A stretch of DNA of 64,000 bases from an uncultured Thermosynechococcus sp. GTDB taxonomy: Bacteria; Cyanobacteriota; Cyanobacteriia; Thermosynechococcales; Thermosynechococcaceae. The translations under genes and the position numbers were made by a program. The DNA is taken from assembly GCF_938074695.1 (NCBI RefSeq), contig NZ_CALJEM010000020.1:62001-126000 (forward strand), read 5' to 3'. This document shows, one piece after another, positions 20,641 to 30,145 of this stretch (position 1 is the stretch's first letter; every line of letters starts with the position of its first letter). The notes under the pieces are model-generated. The model was not told the DNA's origin, made no database searches, and was given only the letters and a program-made list of their open reading frames with translations.

Positions 20641-21189
20641 ATGGGAGCAGCAACGGCAGCCAGTGGTCAACGGCTACGCAACTTTGTGATTGCTGTTGTC
20701 GCCATTCTCATTACTCTTGCCCTATTTACCGGTCTGCGCGGTAGCAGTTCATTCCTAACGCTTGAAGAGCAAGCCCGCCACGCCACCCCTTGGGAGGAGG
20801 CTCAGGTCAATGGCAAGCCTACACTTTTGGAGTTTTATGCCAACTGGTGTAGCACCTGTCGTTCAATGGCCAAGGATTTGGGGGAATTAAAAGCCCAATA
20901 TCGCGATCGCCTGAACTTTGTCATGCTGAATGTGGACAACACCAAGTGGCTCCCTGAAATTGAGCAATTTAATGTGGACGGCATTCCCCACTTTGTTTTT
21001 CTGAATCGGCAATTGGAACCCCAAGCAGTGGCGATCGGCCTTCAACCCAAGGAAGTAATGGCCAAAAACTTGGAAGCCCTCAGCAATGGCCTCCCTTTGC
21101 CCTATGGTCAACTGACGGGGGAAATGTCCCAACTCCCCAGCCCCCTCGCCCGCCAGCGCAGTGACGATCCCCGCAGTCATGGGAGCTAG
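20641..21189 (+). CDS. txlA: Membrane-anchored thioredoxin-like protein (TxlA/HCF164 type)
   Basis: This 182-residue protein has one N-terminal transmembrane helix (about 12-32) and a thioredoxin domain with active site WCSTC preceded by LLEFYAN, and a cis-Pro in VDGIPHFVF. It resembles cyanobacterial TxlA and plant thylakoid HCF164, which carry reducing power to the lumen side for cytochrome maturation. That role is inferred from similarity. The ATG has an AAGGA ribosome site 7 bases upstream. A small coiled-coil membrane protein gene begins 3 bases after its stop, so the two are likely translated together. Confidence 0.9.
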   Translation: MGAATAASGQRLRNFVIAVVAILITLALFTGLRGSSSFLTLEEQARHATPWEEAQVNGKPTLLEFYANWCSTCRSMAKDLGELKAQYRDRLNFVMLNVDNTKWLPEIEQFNVDGIPHFVFLNRQLEPQAVAIGLQPKEVMAKNLEALSNGLPLPYGQLTGEMSQLPSPLARQRSDDPRSHGS

Positions 21190-21192
21190 ACC

Positions 21193-21519
21193 GTGGAACC
21201 CCAAGACGAGGTGCGCCAGGTCTATGAAGAGACGCAAGCACGGATGGCAGAGCTATACCGTGAGTATGAACAGATCAAAGCTACTCAAGCGCGGTTGAAG
21301 GAACGCAATCAAGCAGCCTTAGACCAAGAGCGCGATCGCCTGCAGCAGGAACTGCGGCAACTGGAGGCAGAGTTCGGTCTAACCTTGCTGTTTCATCTGG
21401 GGGAGGCGGCACGAAAATCCTGGCGGGAGATTTTAGATCAAGAAAACTTTTGGCAATTTGTGCGCTTTGGCGGCTTGGGGTTTATCCTTGGTCTTGTTGT
21501 CAGGAGCCTGATGAGTTAA
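21193..21519 (+). CDS. Small coiled-coil protein with C-terminal membrane helix, unknown function
   Basis: This 108-residue protein is not recognised. Residues 1-60 are highly charged and helical, with spacing suited to a coiled coil (QARLKERNQAALDQERDRLQ). A hydrophobic segment near residues 90-107 (GGLGFILGLVVRSLM) could anchor the tail in the membrane. The start is a GTG 3 bases after txlA, which favours operon expression. The last 20 bases overlap the convergent GNAT gene. A role with TxlA is possible only by position. Confidence 0.7.
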   Translation: MEPQDEVRQVYEETQARMAELYREYEQIKATQARLKERNQAALDQERDRLQQELRQLEAEFGLTLLFHLGEAARKSWREILDQENFWQFVRFGGLGFILGLVVRSLMS

Positions 21520-21988
21520 TCTTTAGGGCAGTGCGCCAGAGTCCGGGACGGGAATCGGGAATGGGCATTGCGCCAACGGTCTTCGCGTAGAAAGCCTCTG
21601 AGGAGACCCAACCAATAATGGCGTAGGCGTAACCTGCAACACGCATTTGATCTAAGGTTAACTGCAACAGTAGCCGACCAATCCCCCGCCCTCGGTAGGG
21701 TTCTGCCACGGCCATGGGGCCAAAGAGGCCTAGGGCGGCTGCGTCATAGCAGGCAAACCCCAATAATTCGCCTCCTTCTACGGCAATGAGTCCTCTGGAC
21801 GGCCGCTGGCTAAAGGCAACGCCCACTTCACTGCGCCAACCCGCACTAAAGCGATCGCCCACCCATTGGAGAATGGCCTCGACTTCCGATCCCAAAGGCT
21901 GGCGATAGTGAATTCCCTGCTGTTGATGCGCCATCACGGCGGGCCAGTCCACCGCCAGATCGTAGAGCTTGACCAGCATGTCGGTCAT
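21500..21988 (-). CDS. GNAT-family N-acetyltransferase
   Basis: This 162-residue protein has a GNAT fold. The acetyl-CoA pyrophosphate-binding loop is YRGRGIGRLLLQLTL (Q/R-x-x-G-x-G/A type) near residue 100, preceded by the strand LFGPMAVAEP. The last part (AFYAKTVGA) is the typical FYxxxG segment. The acceptor substrate is unknown. It is followed 19 bases upstream of its start by the DAHP synthase stop on the same strand, so the two may share a transcript. It overlaps the coiled-coil gene by 20 bases at the 3' ends. Confidence 0.85.
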   Translation of the reverse strand: MTDMLVKLYDLAVDWPAVMAHQQQGIHYRQPLGSEVEAILQWVGDRFSAGWRSEVGVAFSQRPSRGLIAVEGGELLGFACYDAAALGLFGPMAVAEPYRGRGIGRLLLQLTLDQMRVAGYAYAIIGWVSSEAFYAKTVGAMPIPDSRPGLWRTALKINSSGS

Positions 21989-22007
21989 CGGCTGCTCCCT
22001 GTTTTGC

Positions 22008-23039
22008 CTAGCGGCTCAGACTGACAAGGGGACCTTGGAGCGCCTGCATTAGCTCGTCAAACTGATCGGGAGTCAGGGACTGGGCGCCATCGGAGAGCGC
22101 CTTCGCGGGATTGGGGTGCACTTCAATCATCAGGGCATCGGCGCCGGCAGCGACAGCGGCTTTGGCCATTGCGGGCACAAATTCGGCCCAGCCGGTGCCA
22201 TGACTGGGGTCAACCATAATGGGCAGATGGGTGAGCTTGCGCAGTACAGGAATCGCCCCTAAATCCAAGGTATTGCGGGTATATTCGCGGTCAAAGGTAC
22301 GGATGCCCCGCTCACAGAGAATGACATTGGGATTCCCTGCTGCCAGAATGTACTCTGCAGCCATCAGCCATTCTTCAATGGTGGCAGACATTCCCCGTTT
22401 TAGAAGCACAGGTTTGGGTTGGGCACCTACGCGCTTCAGAAGAGAGAAGTTTTGCATATTGCGGGCGCCAATTTGCAGCACATCGGCCACTTCGGCAATT
22501 TTTTCCAAATCTGCTGCATCCATCACTTCGGTAATGATGCCCAAGCCGGTTTTTGCTTTTGCTGCCGCCAACAGATCAAGGGCACTTTCCCCATGACCTT
22601 GGAAAGCGTAGGGGGAAGTACGCGGTTTATAGGCGCCACCGCGCAGGAATTTGGCTCCCGCTGCTTTAACCCGTTGCGCGGTTTCAATGATCATGGATTC
22701 GTTTTCAACGGAGCAAGGTCCTGCCACAACCACCACTGGCTGCCCCTCGCCGAAAACGACATCTCCGTTGGGAGTAGGCACGACCACTTCACTGGGTTCC
22801 CCATGGCGATACTCGCGGCTCGCCCGTTTGAAGGGTTGCTCAACCCGCAGCACATGCTCAATCCAAGGACTAATTTCCTGAATCCGCAGAGGGTCTAATT
22901 CCGCTGTTTCGCCAACTAGGCCAATGACAACTTTGTGCTTGCCCACAATTTTTTCGGGGGTCAGTCCCCAAGTGCGCATCTCGGTGCTGACCCGTTCAAT
23001 CTCTTCAGTGGGGGTACCACTTTTTAGAACAATAATCAT
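22008..23039 (-). CDS. aroF: 3-deoxy-7-phosphoheptulonate (DAHP) synthase, type I-beta
   Basis: This enzyme condenses PEP and erythrose-4-phosphate, the first step of the shikimate pathway to aromatic amino acids. An N-terminal ferredoxin-like regulatory domain (about 1-70) precedes the TIM barrel. Barrel motifs are [46 protein letters not shown] and MVDPSHGTG. This is the Thermotoga-like I-beta class, not the E. coli AroG class. [10 protein letters not shown] at 23039 is taken as the start (343 residues); the open frame continues 17 codons upstream without family similarity and would overlap the divergent amidase gene. Confidence 0.94.
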   Translation of the reverse strand: MIIVLKSGTPTEEIERVSTEMRTWGLTPEKIVGKHKVVIGLVGETAELDPLRIQEISPWIEHVLRVEQPFKRASREYRHGEPSEVVVPTPNGDVVFGEGQPVVVVAGPCSVENESMIIETAQRVKAAGAKFLRGGAYKPRTSPYAFQGHGESALDLLAAAKAKTGLGIITEVMDAADLEKIAEVADVLQIGARNMQNFSLLKRVGAQPKPVLLKRGMSATIEEWLMAAEYILAAGNPNVILCERGIRTFDREYTRNTLDLGAIPVLRKLTHLPIMVDPSHGTGWAEFVPAMAKAAVAAGADALMIEVHPNPAKALSDGAQSLTPDQFDELMQALQGPLVSLSR

Positions 23040-23108
23040 CGGCTTGCTGATCCCAACATTTCGGCTTAGGGTTTGATTGTATTGTGCCAAATTGGTTCGG
23101 TTCTGCCT

Positions 23109-23975
23109 ATGCTGCGTCGTTCCCCAGCTCTGCGATTTCTCATTTCATTGGCGATCGCTACTGTGGTGGTGGTGTCCCTGTGGGGGGTGATGATCGGTTC
23201 TATTCCCCATGGCGATCGCCCCCTTGATCTCAGCCAAGCAGTGCCCATTGATGATCCGCAGTTTGATGCGCCAATGGCATCACCGTCGCCCCCTTCGCTC
23301 CCAGAGACTCCTTCATTGCTGCTCCAACCCAGTGACGGCGCTGATTACGATCGCCTCTTTGCCAAAGTGCGGCAAGTCCATCAACAGTGCTCGCTTGCTC
23401 CCCCCTGGTATAGTGTGCCCGCCCATCCCACTAATTTTGGCGATCGCTTCCGTACAGATATTCGCGGTCGGGTGGTGAGCAACGCACCCCTAATTGTGCT
23501 CCATGAAACCGCTGCCTCTGCCCAAGCGGCGCTGGAATTCTTTCAAACGCCCCATCCCCGCGATGAGGATCAGGCCAGCTACCATGAGTTGATTACCCTC
23601 AGGGGCTGGCTGCTGCACTTAGTACCTTGGTCGAAGCGTGCCTATGGGGCAGGTAACTCTGTTTTTGGTCTGGAAGCAGTACAGACTAACCCCCGCCTAG
23701 CCCCTTCGGTGAATAATTTTGCCCTGCATTTCTCTTTGGAAACACCGCCCCAAGGTCGCCACCATGGTTCCCAACACGGGGGCTATACCGATGCTCAATA
23801 CCGGAGCTTGGCTTGGCTGGTGGCACAAACAGCCATTGATCCGCAACGCATCACTACCCATGCTGCTGTCGATCGCTCAGGGGAGCGCATTGACCCGCGT
23901 AGCTTTGATTGGGCTAGGTTTAATCGCTATTTGCAGCTCTATCGCGATCGCCCCTGTGAGGATCTCCCCCGCTAG
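23109..23975 (+). CDS. N-acetylmuramoyl-L-alanine amidase (amidase_2 type), exported
   Basis: This 288-residue protein has an N-terminal signal or anchor helix ([19 protein letters not shown]) and a zinc amidase domain of the AmpD/T7-lysozyme type over about residues 110-280. Probable zinc ligands are the His in LIVLHETA and the His in [13 protein letters not shown], with a following Asp. Such enzymes cut the amide between muramic acid and the peptide stem of peptidoglycan in the periplasm. The ATG at 23109 (MLRRSP) gives a normal signal sequence. It is divergent from DAHP synthase across about 70 bases and overlaps the next gene by 4 bases at its 3' end. Confidence 0.87.
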   Translation: MLRRSPALRFLISLAIATVVVVSLWGVMIGSIPHGDRPLDLSQAVPIDDPQFDAPMASPSPPSLPETPSLLLQPSDGADYDRLFAKVRQVHQQCSLAPPWYSVPAHPTNFGDRFRTDIRGRVVSNAPLIVLHETAASAQAALEFFQTPHPRDEDQASYHELITLRGWLLHLVPWSKRAYGAGNSVFGLEAVQTNPRLAPSVNNFALHFSLETPPQGRHHGSQHGGYTDAQYRSLAWLVAQTAIDPQRITTHAAVDRSGERIDPRSFDWARFNRYLQLYRDRPCEDLPR

Positions 23976-24358
23976 CAGTAGCGATCTAAAAACGTCTCTA
24001 GGGACTCCAAGAAAACTTGAAAATAGGCTTGGGCGCGTTTAGTTTCACCGGCAGGGCAAAGACCTTCACAGGTCAACAGTGTCCGCAGTGTCCCAAGACC
24101 GGCCTCCAAATCGCCATTCATCCGGCCAAAAAACTGGAGAGCATCCTCAATTACACTGAGAGGCAACGTCATCCCAAAGGGGCGTTTCTTGAAAAAGCGA
24201 CCGAGGCGATCGGCAATCTCTTGTCGGGTCCAGACCTCTGGATGCGCCCTGCTAAAAATCGCTGGCTGACTAGCTTGACTGGCAATGAGTTTGAAGGGGA
24301 TAGTCAACCAAATATACACGCTATTGATTGCGTATTTAATTTTGAAGCTAGGGGACAT
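23972..24358 (-). CDS. Hypothetical protein, unknown function
   Basis: No family is recognised for this 128-residue frame. The first 30 residues are hydrophobic and poorly organised and may not be translated. From about residue 45 the composition looks like a folded helical domain (TRQEIADRLGRFFKKRPFGM, then a Cys-containing LTCEGLCPAGE). An internal ATG at MTLPLSVIED is an alternative start. It converges on the amidase gene with a 4-base overlap. The opposite strand also has an open frame here, so coding status is only moderately supported. Confidence 0.5.
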   Translation of the reverse strand: MSPSFKIKYAINSVYIWLTIPFKLIASQASQPAIFSRAHPEVWTRQEIADRLGRFFKKRPFGMTLPLSVIEDALQFFGRMNGDLEAGLGTLRTLLTCEGLCPAGETKRAQAYFQVFLESLETFLDRYC

Positions 24359-24494
24359 AGCGGAGTACTTTGGGAGAAAACTGTTAGATAAGTTGAAATA
24401 TTGGCAACTAGAACTCAGTCGGCGATGCTCAATCGTGCATTGGAACGTTGATGGGTAGCCAAAGCTACTTGGGGCTTAGGATGTCAATTTTTTT

Positions 24495-24551
24495 GCAGGA
24501 TTTCACACTTTCGCCTCTCGAAATATTGAGAGGGACTGTAGGCGATCCTGC
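24495..24551. repeat. Nested inverted repeat in an intergenic gap
   Basis: GCAGGAT (24495-24501) pairs with ATCCTGC (24545-24551), and inside it CCTCTC (24514-24519) pairs with GAGAGG (24528-24533). The 57-base element sits just after the menE stop, in the 230-base gap before the hypothetical gene. The T-run is on the left on the plus strand, so it does not look like a terminator for menE. It could be a structured RNA end or a relic of a mobile palindrome. Confidence 0.5.
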
Positions 24552-24588
24552 AGCTCTTCAGGGCTTTCTGGGCATTACCAACAAAACT

Positions 24589-25881
24589 TCAAAGCACCTT
24601 CATGATCAAGGATGATGGCACTTTTCCTTGGGGTGTGCGGGGAATTTGAGGTACAGGAATCCACTGTTTGGGGCATTTGTAAGCACTGCACTGCCGTTTG
24701 AGCCACGTGCTTAGCTCTTCAGGGGAGAGGTCTCCCACATAGAGGGCAATCACCCGTTCACCCCAAAGGGGGTCGGGTGCCCCGTAAATGTAGATGTCTT
24801 GGACAAGGCCACTGTTCAGAAGTAAGGCCTCCAACTCTTCGGGGTAGATATTCTCGCCACCACTGATGATTTTGCGGCTTGTGCGTCCTAAAACGTAGAG
24901 GCGATCACCCCGCCATTGAGCGCGATCGTCGGTTGGGAAGATGGTTGACTGAAACAAGTGAGGGTAATAGCCAAGGGCAAGGGAGGCCGCCTGAATCTGA
25001 ATCTCACCCGCAGTGGTTAAATCAATCTGGGCATGGGGTAAGACTTGCCCGCAGGAGCGATCGCCCATCAAAAATTCTCCCTGCCGCTGGACACAGATCA
25101 TACCTGCGGTTTCTGTCATTCCATAACTGAGACATAGGGGCAATTGCTGCGCTGCTGCTTCCTCCAATAATTGAGACCAAGTGGGGCCACCGCCAATAAA
25201 AATCCCCCTTAATTCCCCTAACCACGGGAGCGGTTCTGTGAGCACCTGTTGCAGTTGCCGAGGCACCAAAGACAGCCACAGATTACGATTGGCAGGCGGT
25301 GCTGTTTGCCGTAAATCCCGTAAATGGCTCGCGAGATAGAGTTCTCCCCCTGTCCAGAGGGATCGCACCACGGGCATCAGGCCACTGACATGGTACAAGG
25401 GCAAAATACTTAGACAGTGAATTGCTCCTTGCTGTAAATGGCTTTGCAGCCCCCTCACTGCCGCCTGAAGGGTTGCCACCGTGTGAATCGCCCAACGCAA
25501 TCGCCCTTGAGTTCCTCCGGTGGGAATCAGAATCCAGCCTTGGGGGAATGGTTCTCTAGAGCCTTGAGGGTCTAGGGGAGGCACGGTTCCCCCCGCCATA
25601 AAATTCTGGGGTAGGATTGCTGCCACCTGCTGCCACTCTTGGGACTGCCATTGGGGATTGGCCAGTAAGAGGGGCGTGCCTGTGGAAAGCGCCGCCAGAA
25701 AACCGCCGAGAAAAGACAGGGGATCGGGTTCTGCCAGGACGAGGAGAGGGGGCTGCCGCTGTTGGAGTTGCTCCCGATAGCCGGCTAATTGCTCGAGGAG
25801 GATGGCAGTAGCAGGGTGCCATTGTCCGTTGTGGGGACACCACAGCCAGTGGGGGGCGATGCTTGTAAGGTTTTGTAACAA
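24589..25881 (-). CDS. menE: 2-succinylbenzoate-CoA ligase MenE-like (AMP-forming)
   Basis: This acyl-adenylate-forming ligase of about 430 residues belongs to the ANL superfamily. The P-loop is WILIPTGGTQGRLRW, and later motifs are LSYGMTETAGM, GRTSRKIISGGENIYPEELE and the C-terminal Lys region PRTPQGKVPSS. The short length and motif context fit MenE, which activates o-succinylbenzoate in phylloquinone synthesis for photosystem I; other ligases of the superfamily cannot be excluded. The start is uncertain: TTG 25881 has an AGGA site 5 bases upstream, while the open frame continues to a TTG at 25965 that overlaps the divergent rsfS region. Confidence 0.8.
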   Translation of the reverse strand: MLQNLTSIAPHWLWCPHNGQWHPATAILLEQLAGYREQLQQRQPPLLVLAEPDPLSFLGGFLAALSTGTPLLLANPQWQSQEWQQVAAILPQNFMAGGTVPPLDPQGSREPFPQGWILIPTGGTQGRLRWAIHTVATLQAAVRGLQSHLQQGAIHCLSILPLYHVSGLMPVVRSLWTGGELYLASHLRDLRQTAPPANRNLWLSLVPRQLQQVLTEPLPWLGELRGIFIGGGPTWSQLLEEAAAQQLPLCLSYGMTETAGMICVQRQGEFLMGDRSCGQVLPHAQIDLTTAGEIQIQAASLALGYYPHLFQSTIFPTDDRAQWRGDRLYVLGRTSRKIISGGENIYPEELEALLLNSGLVQDIYIYGAPDPLWGERVIALYVGDLSPEELSTWLKRQCSAYKCPKQWIPVPQIPRTPQGKVPSSLIMKVL

Positions 25882-25968
25882 ATTTGTCCTACGCCTTCCT
25901 AACCCAATAGGTAAAATCAAAGGATATAAGCAGTGCGTTTGGGAGACAGCAGCCTGATTATTCAACAG

Positions 25969-26352
25969 ATGCAGCGGGTAGCCGCCATTACTGACCCTAG
26001 CCTTAAATTAGCATGCACTGCAGCCTATGCTGCCGACGATCGCAAGGGAGTGGATATCTGTCTTTTGGATGTGAGTGGCGTGTCCTACTTAACCGATTAC
26101 TTTGTCATCATTACGGGACTCTCAAAAACTCAGGTGCGCGCCATTTACCAAGGGATTGAGGAGGCGGCGCTCGAACATTGTCAACGCCAACCCCAACATA
26201 TCGAAGGCCAAGCGGAATGTTCATGGGTGCTGATGGACTACGGCGATGTGATTGTCCATGTGCAGTTGCCCAAGGAACGCCAATACTACAACCTTGAGGC
26301 CTTTTGGGGGCACGCCCAACGCATCCCCTTTGAGTCACTGATCACGACCTAG
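25969..26352 (+). CDS. rsfS: Ribosome silencing factor RsfS (Iojap)
   Basis: RsfS binds ribosomal protein L14 on the 50S subunit and blocks joining with 30S, lowering translation in poor conditions. The DUF143/Iojap core is seen as GVDICLLDVSGVSYLTDYFV, the IITGLSKTQVRAI strand-helix, CSWVLMDYGDVIVHV and the C-terminal YNLEAFWGHAQRIP. The ATG at 25969 gives 127 residues. A GTG at 25933 is possible, but a TATAAG -10-like box at about 25924 would put transcription start between them. A likely terminator follows at 26384-26446. Confidence 0.92.
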   Translation: MQRVAAITDPSLKLACTAAYAADDRKGVDICLLDVSGVSYLTDYFVIITGLSKTQVRAIYQGIEEAALEHCQRQPQHIEGQAECSWVLMDYGDVIVHVQLPKERQYYNLEAFWGHAQRIPFESLITT

Positions 26353-26383
26353 GCCACTCCCCTTGCTGTGGAATCGGCGCGCC

Positions 26384-26446
26384 TTTCCCTTGGGGGCTGC
26401 CAAGACCCGTGTTGCCTCTAGGCGATCGCCAAGGGAGGAGTTTTTT
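26384..26446 (+). terminator. Probable terminator of rsfS
   Basis: TTTCCCTTGG (26384-26393) pairs with CCAAGGGAGG (26429-26438), and six T follow at 26441-26446. The loop is long (35 bases) and contains a HIP1 palindrome that can form its own stem. Function is likely but not certain. Confidence 0.45.
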
Positions 26447-26594
26447 GTAGCTTCTAGAGGATCAACTTTTCTTAATGAAACTCCTCAATGAAAATGCCCT
26501 GTCCCGGAGAGGAGGGGCAGTGCTTTCCGAAGGCGGCAGCAACATGGATCACGATTAAAGCCACAATGAAATATAGTCCCTTGTTTCAGCCAAC

Positions 26595-29420
26595 ATGACT
26601 TCTTCTTATCCTCCCTCCAACATTGAGCCGCAAGCAGTGTGGCATGCGCTGAGCGCCGATGAAGTCATTCATCGCCTGGGGAGCGATCGCCAGCAGGGGC
26701 TAACCCTGAGAGAAGTCCAGCGGCGACAAGCAGAATATGGCCGCAATGAACTGCTTGAGAGTGGCCAACGCCCCCGCTGGCAGATTTTCATTGATCAGTT
26801 TCGCAATGTGATGCTGATCATGCTGCTGGTGGTAGCGGCTATCTCTGGCACGCTGGAGATTCTCGAATCCCTTGAAGAAAACACCCTGCCCTTTCCCAAG
26901 GATGCAACCGCAATTCTAGTGGTGGTAATTCTCAATGCCATTTTGGGCTACGTCCAAGAATCGCGTGCCGAAGCAGCACTCGCAGCCCTGAAAAATATGG
27001 CCGCTCCCAAGGTGCGCGTCCTCCGCGAGGGAAAAGTCATGGAAATTGACTCCCCTGACCTGGTTGTCGGGGATATTTTCTTTTTGGAGACTGGGGTCAA
27101 AGTGGCTGCCGATGGTCGCCTCCTTGAGGCGGTGAATTTGCAAATTCGCGAAGCCGCCCTCACGGGGGAAGCAGAAGCCACCAGTAAAAATGCCGAGAAA
27201 GTTTTGCCCATTGATACAGAGGTGGGCGATCGCCTCAATCTGGTGTTTGCAGGTACCGAGGTCAGCCAAGGTCGAGGGATAGCGGTCGTTACCGCGATCG
27301 GCATGGACACTGAGCTAGGGAAAATTGCCGCTGCTCTCCAAGGGGTGGAACAAGAACCCACGCCGCTGCAAAAACGCATGACCGAACTGGGCAATCGCTT
27401 GGTTTGGCTTGCCTTGGTGCTGGTGGGAATTGTGGTGGTTGGCGGTAGTCTCTACGATGTTTCCCTCCTCAGGGAACTGATTGAAGTGTCCCTCAGTATG
27501 GCCGTGGCAGTGGTACCCGAAGGCTTGCCCGCCGTAATTACCGTCACCCTTGCATTGGGAACGCAGCGGATGGTCAAACGCCATGCCCTGATTCGTCGTC
27601 TACCGGCAGTGGAGACGCTAGGCAGTGTGACGACTATCTGTTCAGATAAAACGGGTACCCTCACCCAAAACAAAATGGTAGTGCAGGCGATCGCCACCAC
27701 CAGTTATCGGGCAAAGGTGAGCGGCAATGGCTATGACCCCAAGGGGGAATTTTACGACGCGAATACCAACGATGCCTCAGCACTCTACGAGCGGCAACTG
27801 CTCCTCTTGGCTGGCGCTCTGTGCAATGATGCGCTGCTCAAACAACACGCAGCCGAGTGGGTAATTCTCGGCGATCCTACAGAAGGCTCGCTCCTGCCCT
27901 TGGCCATCAAGGGGGGAATTGATCTCAAGGCATTGCAGGAAAAGGCTGAGCGAGTGGCGGAATTTCCCTTTGATGCCGATCGCAAACGGATGAGTACGTT
28001 CTATCGCAGTGAATCCATTCCTGAGATTCCCCCCACGGAACCCTACTGGATGATTACCAAAGGCTCACCTGAGCTGACCCTAGAACGCTGTCAATGGCGA
28101 CAGGTGGGGCGGGACATTCAACCCCTGACCTTGGCGGAGCGCCAAGAAATTTTAGCTGAAAACGATCGCTTTGCTGCTCAAGGCCTGCGGGTTTTAGGGA
28201 TTGCCTATCGTTACTGGTCGGCATTGCCACCAGCGGAGAGTGTGGATAGGAGCGAGCAGGACTTGATTTGGCTGGGGCTAGTGGGCATTCTTGACCCCCC
28301 TCGGCCAGAGGTATTGGAGGCTGTCGCCACCTGTCGCACAGCAGGGATTCGTCCGATCATGATTACGGGAGATCATCAACTGACGGCGCAGGCGATCGCC
28401 AGTCAACTGGGCATCTGTGAGTGGGGCGATCGCGCCCTCACCGGTCGAGAGATCGAAAAACTCAGTGCTGAGGAATTGGATGCCGTCACCCCCACTGTGA
28501 GTGTTTATGCGCGAGTCTCGCCGGAACATAAGCTGCGCATTGTGCAATCCCTTCAACGGAACGGTGAGATTGTGGCTATGACCGGGGATGGGGTCAACGA
28601 TGCTCCTGCCCTCAAGCAAGCAGATATCGGTGTCGCAATGGGAATGACAGGCACCGATGTTACCAAGGAAGCCAGCGATATGGTGCTCTTGGATGACAAC
28701 TTTGCCACCATTGTGGCCGCTACCGAAGAGGGACGAGTGATCTACTGCAATATTCGGCGCTTTATCAAATACATTCTTGGCTCCAATATTGGCGAAGTGA
28801 TTACAATTGCCTGCTCACCCCTGGTAGGTCTAGGAGGTGTCCCCCTCACACCCTTACAAATTCTCTGGATGAACTTAGTCACCGATGGCTTGCCTGCCCT
28901 TGCCCTAGCCGTTGAACCGGGAGATCCCGATGTCATGAAGCGGCCACCCATTAAACCCAACGAAAGTATTTTTGGCCGTGGCTTGGGTTCCTATATGATT
29001 CGGATTGGTTTGATCTTGGCCCTGGTTGGCATTGCCTTGATGGCGTGGGCCTACAGCTACACCTCCAACCATTTAGAAGGGGGACTCGATCCCAGGCGTT
29101 GGACAACCATGGTGTTCACTACCCTCTGTTTGGCCCAAATGGGTCATGCCCTTGCCGCTCGTTCCAGTACACGGCTGACGATCGAAATGAACCCCACCTC
29201 TAACCTCTTTGTTTGGGGATCGGTCATTTTGACAACAATCCTACAACTATTGCTCATTTATGCTCCACCCCTGCGGCAGTTCTTTGGCACCTATTTGCTC
29301 TCCGAGATTGAGCTGGCCGTGTGTATTGGCTTTAGTACCCTTGTCTTTGTGTGGATAGAGTTAGAGAAGCTGGTATTGCGGCTGCTCCCCAGGGGTCACA
29401 CATTACAATTAGGGGAGTAG
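26595..29420 (+). CDS. P-type Ca2+-transporting ATPase, PacL-like
   Basis: This 941-residue IIA-type P-type ATPase probably exports Ca2+ from the cytoplasm using ATP. Helix 4 carries [17 protein letters not shown] with the ion-binding Glu (309), the phosphorylation motif is [12 protein letters not shown] (Asp351), and the actuator loop is [31 protein letters not shown] closes the P domain, and helix 6 has [18 protein letters not shown]. The N-terminal cation-ATPase domain is complete. A response regulator gene starts 32 bases after its stop on the same strand, so the sensor pair might respond to ions, but this is only positional. Confidence 0.93.
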   Translation: MTSSYPPSNIEPQAVWHALSADEVIHRLGSDRQQGLTLREVQRRQAEYGRNELLESGQRPRWQIFIDQFRNVMLIMLLVVAAISGTLEILESLEENTLPFPKDATAILVVVILNAILGYVQESRAEAALAALKNMAAPKVRVLREGKVMEIDSPDLVVGDIFFLETGVKVAADGRLLEAVNLQIREAALTGEAEATSKNAEKVLPIDTEVGDRLNLVFAGTEVSQGRGIAVVTAIGMDTELGKIAAALQGVEQEPTPLQKRMTELGNRLVWLALVLVGIVVVGGSLYDVSLLRELIEVSLSMAVAVVPEGLPAVITVTLALGTQRMVKRHALIRRLPAVETLGSVTTICSDKTGTLTQNKMVVQAIATTSYRAKVSGNGYDPKGEFYDANTNDASALYERQLLLLAGALCNDALLKQHAAEWVILGDPTEGSLLPLAIKGGIDLKALQEKAERVAEFPFDADRKRMSTFYRSESIPEIPPTEPYWMITKGSPELTLERCQWRQVGRDIQPLTLAERQEILAENDRFAAQGLRVLGIAYRYWSALPPAESVDRSEQDLIWLGLVGILDPPRPEVLEAVATCRTAGIRPIMITGDHQLTAQAIASQLGICEWGDRALTGREIEKLSAEELDAVTPTVSVYARVSPEHKLRIVQSLQRNGEIVAMTGDGVNDAPALKQADIGVAMGMTGTDVTKEASDMVLLDDNFATIVAATEEGRVIYCNIRRFIKYILGSNIGEVITIACSPLVGLGGVPLTPLQILWMNLVTDGLPALALAVEPGDPDVMKRPPIKPNESIFGRGLGSYMIRIGLILALVGIALMAWAYSYTSNHLEGGLDPRRWTTMVFTTLCLAQMGHALAARSSTRLTIEMNPTSNLFVWGSVILTTILQLLLIYAPPLRQFFGTYLLSEIELAVCIGFSTLVFVWIELEKLVLRLLPRGHTLQLGE

Positions 29421-29452
29421 TTTGCAGCGGCAAAGCTAACTGTTCTCCTTCG

Positions 29453-30139
29453 ATGCGTATCCTTTTAGTTGAAGATGATCCTGAGCAGTTGGAACCCCTA
29501 AAAACCATTCTCTGCCATCAAGGACACCTAGTGGATGGGGTACAGGAGGGTGAAACAGCCCGGTGGCTGCTACAGGAAAAAACCTATGACCTGGTCATTT
29601 TGGACTGGATGCTGCCGGGGATAAGTGGCCTAGAACTTTGTCGAAACTATCGGCAAGCGGGAAAAGGGACACCAATTCTACTGCTGACCGCCAAGGATAC
29701 CACCGGCGACAAGGTCATGGGATTAGACGCCGGTGCCGATGACTACCTAATTAAGCCAGTGGAGGTCATGGAACTTCTAGCTCGGGTGCGAGCCTTGAGT
29801 CGGCGATCGCCCCAGTGGTTGGGGGATCAATTAAGGCTAAACGATTTGGTTTTGGATCTCTGCTCAATGACTCTCCAACGGGGGACAAAAGTCATCTCTC
29901 TGTCCACTCGTGAATATCAGTTTTTGGAGTTTTTTCTGCGCCATCCCGGCCAAGTGATTCGCCGTGAGCAATTGGAACTTCATCTTTGGGAGTGGGACAA
30001 TCAGCCTGAAAGTAATGCTGTGAGTACCCAAATTCGCCGCCTGCGCCTGCGTTTGGGGGAATTAGGCTGCGCCGAGTGGCTCGAAACCGTGTACGGCACG
30101 GGCTATCGCTTACGGGCACCCTCTTCGTTACAGGGATAA
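29453..30139 (+). CDS. OmpR-family response regulator, RppA-like
   Basis: This 228-residue regulator has a receiver domain (about 1-118) with phosphoacceptor Asp51 in LVILDWMLPG, acidic residues in LLVEDD, the LLLTAKD threonine and the DDYLIKPVE lysine. A winged-helix DNA-binding domain follows (about 125-228), including LSTREYQFLEFFLR and the late VYGTGYRL. The sequence resembles cyanobacterial RppA/NrsR regulators, which control redox or metal responses; the trigger here is unknown. The ATG at 29453 (MRILLVEDD) is the family start. The partner kinase gene begins 6 bases after the stop. Confidence 0.92.
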   Translation: MRILLVEDDPEQLEPLKTILCHQGHLVDGVQEGETARWLLQEKTYDLVILDWMLPGISGLELCRNYRQAGKGTPILLLTAKDTTGDKVMGLDAGADDYLIKPVEVMELLARVRALSRRSPQWLGDQLRLNDLVLDLCSMTLQRGTKVISLSTREYQFLEFFLRHPGQVIRREQLELHLWEWDNQPESNAVSTQIRRLRLRLGELGCAEWLETVYGTGYRLRAPSSLQG

Positions 30140-30145
30140 CCACTA

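Noticed and set aside
20422-20670. 82-codon minus frame upstream of txlA
   Set aside because: Overlaps the start of txlA and lacks similarity; kept only as part of the gap description.
24017-24391. 124-codon plus frame opposite the hypothetical gene at 23972-24358
   Set aside because: Poorer composition and no similarity; the minus frame looks more like a folded protein, though neither is certain.
24495-24551. Nested palindrome as the menE terminator
   Set aside because: No T tract follows it on the minus strand.
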